The position numbers and the translations under genes were made by a program. The notes under the pieces were generated by a model, which saw only the letters and a list, made by a program, of their open reading frames with translations, was not told where the DNA came from and did not search any database. Positions 8,705 through 17,340 of a DNA stretch of 64,000 nucleotides are shown here, in pieces. The stretch's first letter is position 1. Every line of letters starts with the position of its first letter. The stretch comes from Alkalibacillus almallahensis. GTDB taxonomy: Bacteria > Bacillota > Bacilli > Bacillales > Alkalibacillaceae. The stretch covers positions 41,434 through 105,433 of the forward strand of contig NZ_JAASRU010000010.1 of NCBI RefSeq assembly GCF_011761495.1. Direction: 5' to 3'.

Positions 8705-9010
8705 ATGGATTATATATTGCTTATCGCCGCAATCACTTTATTATTAATCGCAACGAGGCAACTTTCTAAAATCAAATATACTGACGGATTTTCTGTACTA
8801 AAAGAAGCTAAACAAAACATCATATCCATGCTATGGGGAACGCTTATCGTCGTTATGATCATTCACATTCCTCATCGAATTTGGGTCATAACAGGCTCGT
8901 CTCCATATTGGGGTGGCGTTTATATCTTTGGTGGATCACTATTAGTAACAATAGCTCTAACGTTCATTTTTTATTATCAGAGTTCAGTGAGATTGAAAAC
9001 TGAAACCTAA
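8705..9010 (+). CDS. Small membrane protein, unknown
   Basis: A 101-residue protein with three hydrophobic segments (residues 2-16, 39-58 and 71-92). AGGGAG lies before the ATG. The stop is 12 nt before the GNAT start, so the two are likely co-transcribed. No family recognised. Confidence 0.65.
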   Translation: MDYILLIAAITLLLIATRQLSKIKYTDGFSVLKEAKQNIISMLWGTLIVVMIIHIPHRIWVITGSSPYWGGVYIFGGSLLVTIALTFIFYYQSSVRLKTET

Positions 9011-9022
9011 GGAGTGGAGCCA

Positions 9023-9523
9023 ATGAATATAGTCATAGAAAAACCTGAAACTAAACACACAGGGGCTATTGCTACTATTTGTTCAATAGGCTGGAAACAA
9101 ACAGTTGAAGGCATATTAAGTGATAGATATCAGTTAAAGAATGTGGCCTATTGGTACAATGAAGAACGTGTTAAAAGCGACATAGAAGCAGGATCTTATT
9201 CTTACATAGCATTACTAGATTCACAGGTTGTCGGCGTGATTGGTGGAGGCAAAACAGGAACAAATACAGGCGAAATATTTATGCTTTATGTCGATGATCA
9301 AATTAGATATCACGGGATTGGAAAGAAACTACTTGAAACATTAACCCAACAACAAATCGAAGAAGGTATTTCTGAACAGTGGGTGTCTGTCCAAGAAGGT
9401 AATCATAGAGGGATTCCATTTTATGAAGCAAGAGGATTTACCTATAAAGAAAAGCGAATCCAAGAAACCGAGTCAGGTGAACAACAAGTGTCCCTGCGAT
9501 ACTCAAGAGAAATACCTTTTTAG
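9023..9523 (+). CDS. GNAT family N-acetyltransferase
   Basis: A 166-residue acetyltransferase of the GNAT fold. The acetyl-CoA loop is the Q-x-x-G-x-G/K-type stretch RYHGIGKKLLE (near residue 95), preceded by the strand IFMLYVDDQ. The C-terminal NHRGIPFYEARGFTYKEKR segment is typical. ATG 9023 was chosen over GTG 9014 because AAGGAG (9009-9014) is correctly spaced only for the ATG. The acetylated substrate cannot be read from the sequence. Confidence 0.88.
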   Translation: MNIVIEKPETKHTGAIATICSIGWKQTVEGILSDRYQLKNVAYWYNEERVKSDIEAGSYSYIALLDSQVVGVIGGGKTGTNTGEIFMLYVDDQIRYHGIGKKLLETLTQQQIEEGISEQWVSVQEGNHRGIPFYEARGFTYKEKRIQETESGEQQVSLRYSREIPF

Positions 9524-9534
9524 GAAGTGATGAT

Positions 9535-9743
9535 ATGCCAAGAGGTTTGAAAATCATTCTCTTTTCGTCCCTTATACTTCCGACCATAATCACTATCTTG
9601 CGAATCATAACAGACTATATTCTAGGCAGAGAAATTGAATTGTTTTCGTACACTGCAGTTTTTTAAGTAAAGCTACTGCAGGATTAGTCTTTGTTGCACC
9701 ATTGTTGTATTTTGTATCTAGATCGAATGACGAACAGTATTAA
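9535..9743 (+). pseudogene. Frameshifted small two-helix membrane protein gene
   Basis: An ATG at 9535 after AGGAAGTG opens a frame encoding one membrane helix and ends at TAA 9664. The -1 frame continues directly as LSKATAGLVFVAPLLYF and ends at 9741-9743. Joined at the T6 run (9659-9664) it would give a roughly 69-residue protein with two helices, much like the next gene at 9814. Possible causes are a 1-nt loss in the T run, -1 ribosomal slippage on TTT before the stop, or a sequencing error. Confidence 0.6.
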
Positions 9744-9813
9744 CTGTTATATTGCGCTTAAGGATTAAGACGCCTTTTTCAATTATGCATTATCTACACA
9801 AAGGAGAATTTAT

Positions 9814-10047
9814 ATGAGTTTTTTAGATTACACTGAAAAATCAATCATTATAGCGCTAATCTTGGCCCCTATTAGTCTGATTAGCAACATTTATAGATTA
9901 GTCAACACCCCATACCCACTGTTTTCATTTGAAAATATCAGCATAGTTATCAATTTTATCATGATTATTATTATTATCATGATCTTTATCAAAATTAAAA
10001 AGACACAGAATCAACGGGAGAACCAAGAGGATTTAGTGAAATCTTGA
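9814..10047 (+). CDS. Small two-helix membrane protein, unknown
   Basis: A 77-residue protein with two hydrophobic segments (residues 10-30 and 44-62) and a basic, Gln-rich tail. AAAGGAG lies before the ATG. Topology and a short LFSFEN/LFSYT likeness suggest it may be a paralogue of the broken gene just upstream. No family recognised. Confidence 0.62.
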   Translation: MSFLDYTEKSIIIALILAPISLISNIYRLVNTPYPLFSFENISIVINFIMIIIIIMIFIKIKKTQNQRENQEDLVKS

Positions 10048-10132
10048 TTTTAAATTCATCAAATGAGAGCGGAAACAGTATGCTTATATAGTAGATTACC
10101 TTTGTTATTTTGAAAAATAAGGGGAACAAATT

Positions 10133-10687
10133 ATGAAGAGGGTATTACAAATTATAATTTCTATAGCACTCATTTCTGCTTTGGCAATCGTCATCATAGA
10201 CCATTTCGAAGTATTTGATTCAACATCACCCGCAGAAATAACAAAAGGTCACACTAACTCTGAATTCGACGAAGATTCAGCTCCAAATTTTAAGCTAAAT
10301 AAACTTGATGATGGTTCACTAGAGTTAAACAAACTGCAAGGTAAAGGCGTAATCGTGAACTTTTGGGCTAGTTGGTGCAAGCCATGCCGAAATGAGATGC
10401 CAGCGATTCAAAGAGTATATGAACGATATGAAGAAGATGGTTTAGAAGTTATCGCCATCAATGTAGATGAATCAGAAGATACAATCACAGATTTTTTGGA
10501 GGGTTTTCCTGAGATTGATTTTCCTATTTTATTAAATGATGGACAAGTCATGGAAGATTATATGGTTATGAATTTACCGACTACCTATTTTATAAATCCT
10601 GATGGTTCAATGGAAAGTCACTATTTAGGAGAGCTTAGCGAGGAACAACTTCATGTATTAGTAAACGAAATATTACCGTCTGACTAA
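10133..10687 (+). CDS. TlpA/ResA-like membrane-anchored thiol-disulfide oxidoreductase
   Basis: A 184-residue protein with an N-terminal membrane anchor (residues 7-25) and an extracytoplasmic thioredoxin domain. The active site WASWCKPC lies near residues 77-84 and the cis-proline in MNLPTTYFINPDG. ResA and its relatives reduce disulfides on the outer face, for example in apocytochrome c or spore proteins. There are no cytochrome-maturation genes next to it, so the partner is unknown. AAGGGGA precedes the ATG. Confidence 0.9.
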   Translation: MKRVLQIIISIALISALAIVIIDHFEVFDSTSPAEITKGHTNSEFDEDSAPNFKLNKLDDGSLELNKLQGKGVIVNFWASWCKPCRNEMPAIQRVYERYEEDGLEVIAINVDESEDTITDFLEGFPEIDFPILLNDGQVMEDYMVMNLPTTYFINPDGSMESHYLGELSEEQLHVLVNEILPSD

Positions 10688-10743
10688 ACGAGCGTCTTTG
10701 GATAAAACATGCTGAATAATTGGTGGATTATTTTATAGATTCA

Positions 10744-10986
10744 TTACTGAGAAGTTATATGCTTTTTTCGTAACGTATAAATTTGTTCATCATGCTCAAT
10801 TAACTTGTGCTGAATAAATTCCATTTTTTCTTCTATTCGTGTTAATCGATCATTGATTTCCCTTTGGTTATCAATTAGTTGTTTTTGGCCCTTAAATAAT
10901 TCATTTTGATTATTAGATAGTTCCTTTTGGCCATCAGATAGCTCTTTAAACGCTTGCATGATGGTGTTCATTTGTTCATCAGTCAT
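10744..10986 (-). CDS. Small coiled-coil protein, unknown
   Basis: An 80-residue soluble protein built almost wholly of polar heptads. Repeats such as ELSDGQKELSNNQNELFKGQ (residues 15-34) continue to about residue 70, so an oligomeric coiled coil is likely. GAGGAG precedes the ATG. It stands alone and opposite to the ResA-like gene. No function can be assigned. Confidence 0.65.
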   Translation of the reverse strand: MTDEQMNTIMQAFKELSDGQKELSNNQNELFKGQKQLIDNQREINDRLTRIEEKMEFIQHKLIEHDEQIYTLRKKHITSQ

Positions 10987-11116
10987 AATCAGACACTCCT
11001 CGACGTTTTATTCTAAATCTATTATAAAACGAAGGGGAAGTTTTTACAACGATCAACCATGATAGTGTAACCCAAAGCTGAACTGCTTCCAATGGTCCTT
11101 TTCAACATCTTCATTA

Positions 11117-11518
11117 TTAAACCAAAGCTCTGTATATAGTTGCAACAACAGTTATAAAAAGGATCGCTAACAATCCGTTCAATGATATTTTATAAGATTT
11201 ATTTTCTTTTCTTAATATGTTCCACACAAAATTAATTAAAAAAACTGTTATGATCAGACTTGCAACAAATAAGAACGATTTGCCCTGAATAGCAGAAGCC
11301 ATTAATAAGAACAATGAAATCAATCCAGTAATAGAATCATGGGTATTTTCTTCTTCATTAAATGGGTTCCAAACATATCCAATTAAATAAATGGCTATTA
11401 TCCCACTTATAAGAAGTAACCAAAAATGACCCAGTAGTTCTGAAACAGATATAAAATAAATAAGAACAGACAAAACCAAGAAATCACGCCTGCTCTCTAT
11501 TCCTTCAGTTTTTCCCAT
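11117..11518 (-). CDS. Membrane protein, unknown
   Basis: A 133-residue protein with four or five predicted helices and a short basic N-terminus. The strong site AGGAGGTG is 7 nt before the ATG. It is divergent from the gene at 11581. No family recognised. Confidence 0.65.
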   Translation of the reverse strand: MGKTEGIESRRDFLVLSVLIYFISVSELLGHFWLLLISGIIAIYLIGYVWNPFNEEENTHDSITGLISLFLLMASAIQGKSFLFVASLIITVFLINFVWNILRKENKSYKISLNGLLAILFITVVATIYRALV

Positions 11519-11580
11519 TGTTTAACACCTCCTGTTTAATTAATATTTGACCCGAATGATTATAATGGAAGGGGAATCGT

Positions 11581-11895
11581 ATGAATATTGTAACCTTTAT
11601 TACCATTGTTTCAGTACCTTTAATTGTTAGCTTAGTGATGTCACACATGTATAAGGATGTGGATAAGCAAGATAAAGGTTTTGTTTTTATTTATCATAAA
11701 TTAACTTACAGAAGAAGGTTTATACGAAATCTGTGGATGCTTCCTTTTGCTTGCATTTTATTACTTCTTTTATATTGGTCAACTAATTTAGCATCTAAAG
11801 TATATTTAATTATTGGCATTGTTTTCTTTTGTGCAGTGATAATAGACTTAATTTACAATTATGTAAAATGGCAAAATAACGAGAAAGATACATAA
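11581..11895 (+). CDS. Membrane protein, unknown
   Basis: A 104-residue protein with an N-terminal helix (residues 2-20), a basic loop (KLTYRRRFIRN) and two closely spaced helices (residues 55-97). GGAAGGGGA precedes the ATG. No family recognised. Confidence 0.62.
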   Translation: MNIVTFITIVSVPLIVSLVMSHMYKDVDKQDKGFVFIYHKLTYRRRFIRNLWMLPFACILLLLLYWSTNLASKVYLIIGIVFFCAVIIDLIYNYVKWQNNEKDT

Positions 11896-11959
11896 CCTAT
11901 GTGAAAGTTTTCTAATAGAGGCATAGAGCGTGACTGTTCATAAATACGTTAATCAAACC

Positions 11960-12232
11960 TTAACGTCCATGCTCCCTTGCTGCTTTCACCCGCCTTGCGT
12001 GTCTTTTATATCTTTTTAACTTTTTAAATCCATCTCCCCAGTGTTTTAATGACATATTGATCGTCCAAAATTCTAAAAGGATTAATACCACATAATATTG
12101 AACTCCTAAGTCAGACCTTGTGTTATACAAGTAGACAAAAGCGATTATTACAGCAACCCCCAACAGCATAGCAATTAAACTTATAGCTGGGCTAACATAA
12201 AACCCAATTTTTCTTAAGCCTTTTGGAATCAA
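11960..12232 (-). CDS. Small membrane protein with strongly basic tail
   Basis: A 90-residue protein with two helices (residues 11-34 and 44-60) and a C-terminal tail rich in Lys and Arg (KKLKRYKRHARRVKAAREHGR without its last residue). The start is probably a TTG after GAGGGTG. No family recognised. The basic tail could bind nucleic acid or phospholipid, but that is a guess. Confidence 0.55.
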   Translation of the reverse strand: MIPKGLRKIGFYVSPAISLIAMLLGVAVIIAFVYLYNTRSDLGVQYYVVLILLEFWTINMSLKHWGDGFKKLKRYKRHARRVKAAREHGR

Positions 12233-12475
12233 TTTAATTCACCCTCTCATCTAAAACAGTCATTACTTTGAAACAAATCCTAACATAATTTTCAATTTTT
12301 GATAATCTTAAATTTTTCACTATTCGAAAATTAAATTCTATACCCAATACTCGCATCTAAAGAGGATTTATAATTAGTGATAATTCTATGATACATTTCC
12401 AATGATAAAGGCCTCAAGACACCTCTTCTTCCCCCTTCTCTTCATTAACACATCGATTTAAAGAAAAAAAAATCA

Positions 12476-12759
12476 AAAAACGCCCGACTAACCCTAGCCG
12501 GACGTTTACATTTCTTATTTCGTTAACAATGCACGATCGTTGGCCATTTTCTTGCCTCGAATGGCTTGGAACTGATCGAGAAGGTCTTCTACTGTTAGGT
12601 CTTGTTTCGCCTCGTCATTGGCTTCGAATATGACTTTGCCTTCATCCATCATCCAGAGGCGATTGCCGAATGCGATTGCTTGCTCCATTTGGTGTGTGAC
12701 CATGACGGTCGTCAGTTGATGGCGTTCGACTAAATCGTAGATTAAGCGTAAAATCAATT
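12476..12759 (-). pseudogene. Duplicated 3' end of the ABC ATPase gene
   Basis: A 284-bp copy of the end of the ATPase gene (14268-14550), including its terminator, with about 94 percent identity by eye. The 80-codon open frame (12515-12757) encodes only the last part of an ATPase, from after the Walker B region (VERHQLTTVMVTHQMEQAIA onward). It has no Walker A, no signature motif and no start site. The copies end together at AAAATCAATT. They flank the ktrB-like gene as direct repeats. Confidence 0.9.
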
Positions 12760-12803
12760 TGTTTTCATTACTTTAATTAGATGAACTATTACTTAATCAC
12801 TTA

Positions 12804-14165
12804 TCACCCAATCGTAATTCTTTCTTTTGGATAATGATATCTGTCTTTTGTTACTTTACCTCTTAGTAAAAATAAAAATGAAAATATGCCAATCCTACCA
12901 ACAAACATTAAGAAGATAATAATGCATTTACCTGCAGTACTTAAATCTGCAGTGATTCCCATTGATAAGCCAGTTGTTCCAAAAGCAGATGAAACTTCAA
13001 AAACAATAGGTAGTAATGAAAAATCTTCAATTTGAGCAAGAGTAATAACAGCAAACAAACATAAGATAGCCGCTGTATTGATAACCACGAATGAGCGCAT
13101 GACATCGATATTATCAATTTCCCGACCGAATACTTTTATCGATTGTCGTCCTTTAGCATAATTAAATATAGCTATGAGCATAAGAGCAAATGTTGTTGTT
13201 CTAATACCTCCTCCAACACTACTCGGAGAAGCGCCAATAAACATGAGTGCAGAAATCATCGTCAAAGTTGAGTCGGTAAATTCACTTACATCCATTGTCG
13301 ACAGTCCGGCACTTCTTGTTGTGATACTTTGAAACAAACCATAAAATAGAACCTCATGCCAAGCTTTATCACTGAAAAATGTCCCATTTCTCTCTAAATA
13401 TATTATTAAGACCCAACCTATTAGGACTAAAGCTAAAAAAGTAGCCGTCGTTATTTTAGTAAATAGCGAAAAGTTGTATTTTGGATTAACATCTTCTTTT
13501 TTACTTAATAATAAATCGCGCACTTCTATTAAGACAGGAAAACCTATAGCTCCCAGAACAATTAACAACATATTCACAAACTGTACAAAGTAATCGTTTG
13601 CAAATGGTATTAGCGAGGACCCTGTGATATCAAAACCGGCATTAGTCGTAGCACTAACTGATCCAAAAAAACCTTGTAAGAAAGCTTCTTGCCATGTATC
13701 AAAATACTGCAAGAAATATGTACCTAATACAACTGTACCAATAAGCTCAATTATTAAGATAATTTTGAACACATTTAATAGTAAATTTACTAGGCCGCCT
13801 AATGTGGCTCTATTTTGATCGATCTTGATTAGCTCTCTGCCTTTAATCCCTATTTTCTTTTTAAACAAGACCCAAATTAAAGTACTAAGTGTCATTATTC
13901 CAATGCCACCAAATTGTAATAAGAAGGCCAAGGCAATACTACCTGCAGCATTAAAGGTTTCTGCAGTTGAGACCACTGTTAATCCAGTAACACTGATAGC
14001 ACTAACTGCCGTAAATAGTAAATCGATGAAAGTTAAATTAACACCTTCATTTTGAAAGATGGGGAGCGCTAATACTGCCATAGCTAATAGCACTGCAAAT
14101 CCATAAAATAGAACGATTAATCTTATAGTTGATAGTTGGGTAATCTTAAATATTTTAGAAAACAA
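12804..14165 (-). CDS. ktrB: KtrB/TrkH family potassium uptake channel subunit
   Basis: A 453-residue ion-translocating subunit of a Ktr-type K+ (Na+-coupled) uptake system. The four M-P-M repeats are visible, with filter segments near SVTGLTV, TTNAGFD, TTRSAGLS and GTTGLSMG. The gate-loop region GASPSSVGGGIRTTT is present. The TTG at 14165 was chosen because AGGAGG lies 8 nt before it; GTG 14174 is too close. No ktrA/ktrC regulator gene is adjacent, so this resembles a lone KtrD-type gene. It lies between two direct repeats and is visibly more AT-rich than the ABC genes beside it. Confidence 0.9.
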   Translation of the reverse strand: MFSKIFKITQLSTIRLIVLFYGFAVLLAMAVLALPIFQNEGVNLTFIDLLFTAVSAISVTGLTVVSTAETFNAAGSIALAFLLQFGGIGIMTLSTLIWVLFKKKIGIKGRELIKIDQNRATLGGLVNLLLNVFKIILIIELIGTVVLGTYFLQYFDTWQEAFLQGFFGSVSATTNAGFDITGSSLIPFANDYFVQFVNMLLIVLGAIGFPVLIEVRDLLLSKKEDVNPKYNFSLFTKITTATFLALVLIGWVLIIYLERNGTFFSDKAWHEVLFYGLFQSITTRSAGLSTMDVSEFTDSTLTMISALMFIGASPSSVGGGIRTTTFALMLIAIFNYAKGRQSIKVFGREIDNIDVMRSFVVINTAAILCLFAVITLAQIEDFSLLPIVFEVSSAFGTTGLSMGITADLSTAGKCIIIFLMFVGRIGIFSFLFLLRGKVTKDRYHYPKERITIG

Positions 14166-14269
14166 CTCCCTCACCTCCTCTGATTTTATATAGATAGTAA
14201 ATCACTTGATGAGCTAAAAATCAACAATTGATTAAAAATTTAATGAATCATTTCGGTCTGAAACATGAA

Positions 14270-14296
14270 AAACGCCCGACTACCCCAGCCGGACGT
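14270..14296 (-). terminator. Terminator of the tryptophan-type ABC operon
   Basis: Stem CGCCCGACT/AGCCGGACG (with G-U pairs) and T run on the minus strand. The same hairpin is present in the duplicated fragment at 12481-12505. Confidence 0.75.
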
Positions 14297-14305
14297 TCAT
14301 ATCTC

Positions 14306-15103
14306 TTATTTCGTTAACAACGCACGATCGTTGGCCATTTTCTTACCACGAATGGCTTGGAACTGATCGAGAAGGTCTTCTACTGTTAGGTCTTGTTTCG
14401 TCTCGTCATTGGCTTCGAATATGACTTTGCCTTCATCCATCATCCAGAGGCGATTGCCGAATGCGATCGCTTGCTCCATTTGGTGTGTGACCATCACAGT
14501 TGTCAGTTGATGGCGTTCGACTAAATCGCGGGTTAAGCGTAAAATCAATTCTTCTTTCGACGGGTCAAGCGCTGCGGTGTGCTCGTCGAGTAGCAAAATT
14601 TTTGGTTCGGTAAAGGTTGCCATTAAGAGTGACAACGCTTGCCGTTCACCGCCGGATAATAAGCCGACTTTGGTATTCAAACGATTTTCAAGACCGATTT
14701 CGAGTGTTGCTAAGTGCTCGCGGAATTGTTGGCGTAGTTGCTTCGTTACGCCGCGGAATAGACTGCGTCGTTTCGTGCGACCGAGTGAGATCATCATGTT
14801 TTCCTCAATCGTCATCCCTGGTGCTGTGCCGGCTTTCGGATCTTGGAAGACGCGGCCGATATAGGCGGCGCGCTTCTGTTCGGAAAGCCTCGTGACGTCG
14901 TTTCCGTCAATGACGACATCGCCTTCATCAGGCACAATCGAGCCTGCGATCGTGTTTAACAATGTCGATTTACCAGCCCCGTTACTACCGATAATTGTGA
15001 CAACATCGCCGCCTGAAAGCTCTTGATGCAAGTCAACGAGCGCTTGGCGTTCATCTGGTGTGTTCGGGTAGAACGTTTTATGAATGTGATTGAGCTGTAG
15101 CAT
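14306..15103 (-). CDS. ABC transporter ATP-binding protein (TrpZ/PhnK-like type)
   Basis: A 265-residue ATPase that powers the adjacent permease. Walker A is GSNGAGKST (near residue 38), the signature is LSGGERQALSL, and Walker B is ILLLDEHTAALDP. The start at 15103 has AAGGGGAG before it and overlaps the permease end by 26 nt, which implies translational coupling. The trio belongs to the COG1101/COG4120/COG2984 transporter type, proven for tryptophan in streptococci. Its last 80 codons are duplicated at 12476-12759. Confidence 0.93.
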   Translation of the reverse strand: MLQLNHIHKTFYPNTPDERQALVDLHQELSGGDVVTIIGSNGAGKSTLLNTIAGSIVPDEGDVVIDGNDVTRLSEQKRAAYIGRVFQDPKAGTAPGMTIEENMMISLGRTKRRSLFRGVTKQLRQQFREHLATLEIGLENRLNTKVGLLSGGERQALSLLMATFTEPKILLLDEHTAALDPSKEELILRLTRDLVERHQLTTVMVTHQMEQAIAFGNRLWMMDEGKVIFEANDETKQDLTVEDLLDQFQAIRGKKMANDRALLTK

Positions 15104-16118
15104 GACTTTTCTCCCCTTCCGCATCAGCTTGACGTGCTTCTTGTTTCGCTGCGTTTGCTTTCGATTTTTTATACTGCTGTTTCGCATTCGTTTGACCGAG
15201 CCAATTCGGGACGACGAGCGCTGCGACAACAATGAGTGCTGTAATGAGTTTCATATCACTCGCCTCTAAGAAATCAACTTGTAGCGCGACCGCATAAATC
15301 ATGCGGTATACAATGGCACCTAAAATGACAGCAAGTGTGGTACGAACAATTTTATCCGAGCCAAAACTAAAGAGCACTTCACCAATAATCACAGAAGCAA
15401 GACCAATAATGATCATGCCTACGCCTAAGTTAATGTCTGCGAATCCGTTATGTTGGACCACCATCGAGCCACTGAAGGCGACAAGCATGTTAGATACACC
15501 TATGCCGACGACAATATAGACGTTTGTATTTGCTGAGAAACTGCGTACCATTGTCTGGTTATCACCTGTTGCGCGCAATGTCGTACCCGCTTCTGTACGT
15601 AAGAAGAAATCGAGTAACTTTTTCACAATGACCATAAGAATAGTTGCGGCTACAAGCACATCTAATGAACTCGGAACGTAAGCGGCAATGCCAAGCGCTT
15701 CAAACGGTGCCATCACGATCCCTTGCAAGTTCAAGGTTTGCCACCAATTTTCCACCACCGTAAATACAGTCGTTTCATTTAAAAGTGGTATATTCGGCTG
15801 ACCCATAATTCGCAAGTTAATCGAATAAAGGGCGACCATCATCAAAATACCCGCTAATAACGGATTAATATTGCCTTTCGTGTGCAGAATCCCCGTAATA
15901 CAACCGACGAGAAAGCCGACCGCTGCGCCAGCTAAAGTCGCGGTAAATGGATCGACACCACTCACGACCATGACTGAGGTTACAGCTCCCCCTGTCACAA
16001 AGGAGCCATCAACTGTTAAGTCTGGAAAATCAAGCAATCGAAAGGATATATAGACACCTAATGCCATTAACGCGTAAATTAATCCTGATTCAACTGCACC
16101 GTATAATGCTTGTAACAT
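15078..16118 (-). CDS. ABC transporter permease (TrpY-like type)
   Basis: A 346-residue membrane permease of the branched-chain/ribose-type fold, COG4120 type. About nine hydrophobic segments cover residues 10-310, with the conserved LRATGDNQTMVRSFSAN loop near 180. The tail after residue 320 is hydrophilic and Ala/Gln/Lys-rich. It starts 3 nt after the binding-protein stop, and the ATPase gene overlaps its end. Substrate assignment to an aromatic amino acid rests on family knowledge. Confidence 0.9.
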   Translation of the reverse strand: MLQALYGAVESGLIYALMALGVYISFRLLDFPDLTVDGSFVTGGAVTSVMVVSGVDPFTATLAGAAVGFLVGCITGILHTKGNINPLLAGILMMVALYSINLRIMGQPNIPLLNETTVFTVVENWWQTLNLQGIVMAPFEALGIAAYVPSSLDVLVAATILMVIVKKLLDFFLRTEAGTTLRATGDNQTMVRSFSANTNVYIVVGIGVSNMLVAFSGSMVVQHNGFADINLGVGMIIIGLASVIIGEVLFSFGSDKIVRTTLAVILGAIVYRMIYAVALQVDFLEASDMKLITALIVVAALVVPNWLGQTNAKQQYKKSKANAAKQEARQADAEGEKSHATAQSHS

Positions 16119-16121
16119 GAC

Positions 16122-17180
16122 TTACTCACCTTCTTCCGTTGACACAATCTCCGCTGCTCGTTCTTCTAAGTCGTCTGTTAACTCTACGCCCATTTCGCTT
16201 GCAGCATCTTCGTTAATGTGGAGCTTCAGATTTTGTGGGTAATTGGCTTCGATGTCACCAGGATTGGCGCCATCTTCTAGAATTTGCACCGCTTTTTCAC
16301 CTGCTTCAAAACCAATGTCGTAATAATCGAAACCAAATCCAGCAAACGCCCCGCGTGATACAGAATCTAGTTCACTTGAAAAGACAGGAACGTCATTTTC
16401 TTGTGCGACGGATAAGACGGACTCTAGTGCGCTAACGACCGTGTTATCTGTCACGATTAAGAACGTATCAACATCTCCTGCTAATGATTGAGCGGCTTGC
16501 ATGACTTCTGATGAGGAGGAAACCGTTGCTTCTTCTGTTGTGAGATCATGCTCGCTTGCAACACTTTTCACGTTTTCAACTTGTGTTACGGAGTTTTGTT
16601 CACCCGAGTTATAAATAAGGCCAATTGATTCTTTGCCCATGTCTTTAATAAGCTCAACTGTTTTCGGAACAGATTCTGGATGGGAATCGGCTGTACCTGT
16701 CACATTACCTCCTGGATTATCCATTGATTCGACTAACTCTGAACCAACTGGATCTGTTACAGATGTGAAAACAATCGGAATATCACTTGTTTCATTGACG
16801 GCTGATTGGGCGCTCGGTGTTGAGTTACCGAAGATTAAATCAACTTCATCACTTACAAATTGTTCAGCGATCAGTTGCGCGTTTTGATTATCTCCTTGAG
16901 CTAAGGATACATCGTATGACACTTTTAAGCCCGCTTCATCAAGAGCATCTTGGAACCCTTCTGTTGCTCTGTCGAGTGACGGGTGCTCAACAATTTGTGA
17001 GACCCCGACAACATAATCGGCTTCTTCTTCCGATACGCCACTGTTACCTGAACTTTCTTCAGAACTACTTCCATTCGATTCACTATCACTTGAGTCACTG
17101 TTTGACTCACTGTCGCCACCACACGCGACAATTAAACTTAAGGTGCTGATCATCACTACCATTAACAATAAACGCTTCAT
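16122..17180 (-). CDS. ABC transporter substrate-binding lipoprotein (TrpX-like type)
   Basis: A 352-residue lipoprotein with signal LSLIVACGG (lipobox cysteine at residue 20) and then a Ser/Glu-rich linker. The binding domain starts with VGVSQIVEHPSLDRATEGF and holds IPIVFTSVTDPVGSELV, typical of the PF04392 binding proteins. It captures the substrate outside the cell for the permease and ATPase that follow. It is first in a three-gene operon, with a clear SigA-type promoter 68 nt upstream. Confidence 0.93.
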   Translation of the reverse strand: MKRLLLMVVMISTLSLIVACGGDSESNSDSSDSESNGSSSEESSGNSGVSEEEADYVVGVSQIVEHPSLDRATEGFQDALDEAGLKVSYDVSLAQGDNQNAQLIAEQFVSDEVDLIFGNSTPSAQSAVNETSDIPIVFTSVTDPVGSELVESMDNPGGNVTGTADSHPESVPKTVELIKDMGKESIGLIYNSGEQNSVTQVENVKSVASEHDLTTEEATVSSSSEVMQAAQSLAGDVDTFLIVTDNTVVSALESVLSVAQENDVPVFSSELDSVSRGAFAGFGFDYYDIGFEAGEKAVQILEDGANPGDIEANYPQNLKLHINEDAASEMGVELTDDLEERAAEIVSTEEGE

Positions 17181-17247
17181 AAATTAGCTCTCCCCTTTTT
17201 TGCATACACGCTTTGACGTGTTAAAGAATTTCGGAATATTGTTTATC

Positions 17248-17276
17248 ATTATATGAGAGCGTCTGGGGAAAATCAA
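17248..17276 (-). promoter_or_regulatory. SigA-type promoter of the ABC operon
   Basis: Minus-strand -35 TTGATT and -10 TATAAT with a 17-nt spacer. The leader of about 60 nt can fold a small ACACG/CGTGT hairpin. No T-box or tryptophan box was seen. Confidence 0.8.
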
Positions 17277-17294
17277 CCCTTAATATAAAAAAGA

Positions 17295-17319
17295 TTCTCT
17301 GGCTTGATTAGCCAGAGAA
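17295..17319 (-). terminator. Terminator after lcfB
   Basis: Stem TTCTCTGGCT/AGCCAGAGAA and a minus-strand T run, just past the ligase stop. Confidence 0.9.
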
Positions 17320-17340
17320 CCCGTGTAAACGCTTCCTTTA

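Noticed and set aside
12804..14165. Insertion sequence carrying ktrB
   Set aside because: No transposase and no terminal inverted repeats; the flanks are direct copies of the ATPase gene end.
17181..17247. Possible T-box or tryptophan-responsive leader before the TrpX-like gene
   Set aside because: The leader is only about 60 nt and has no T-box sequence, only a small ACACG hairpin.
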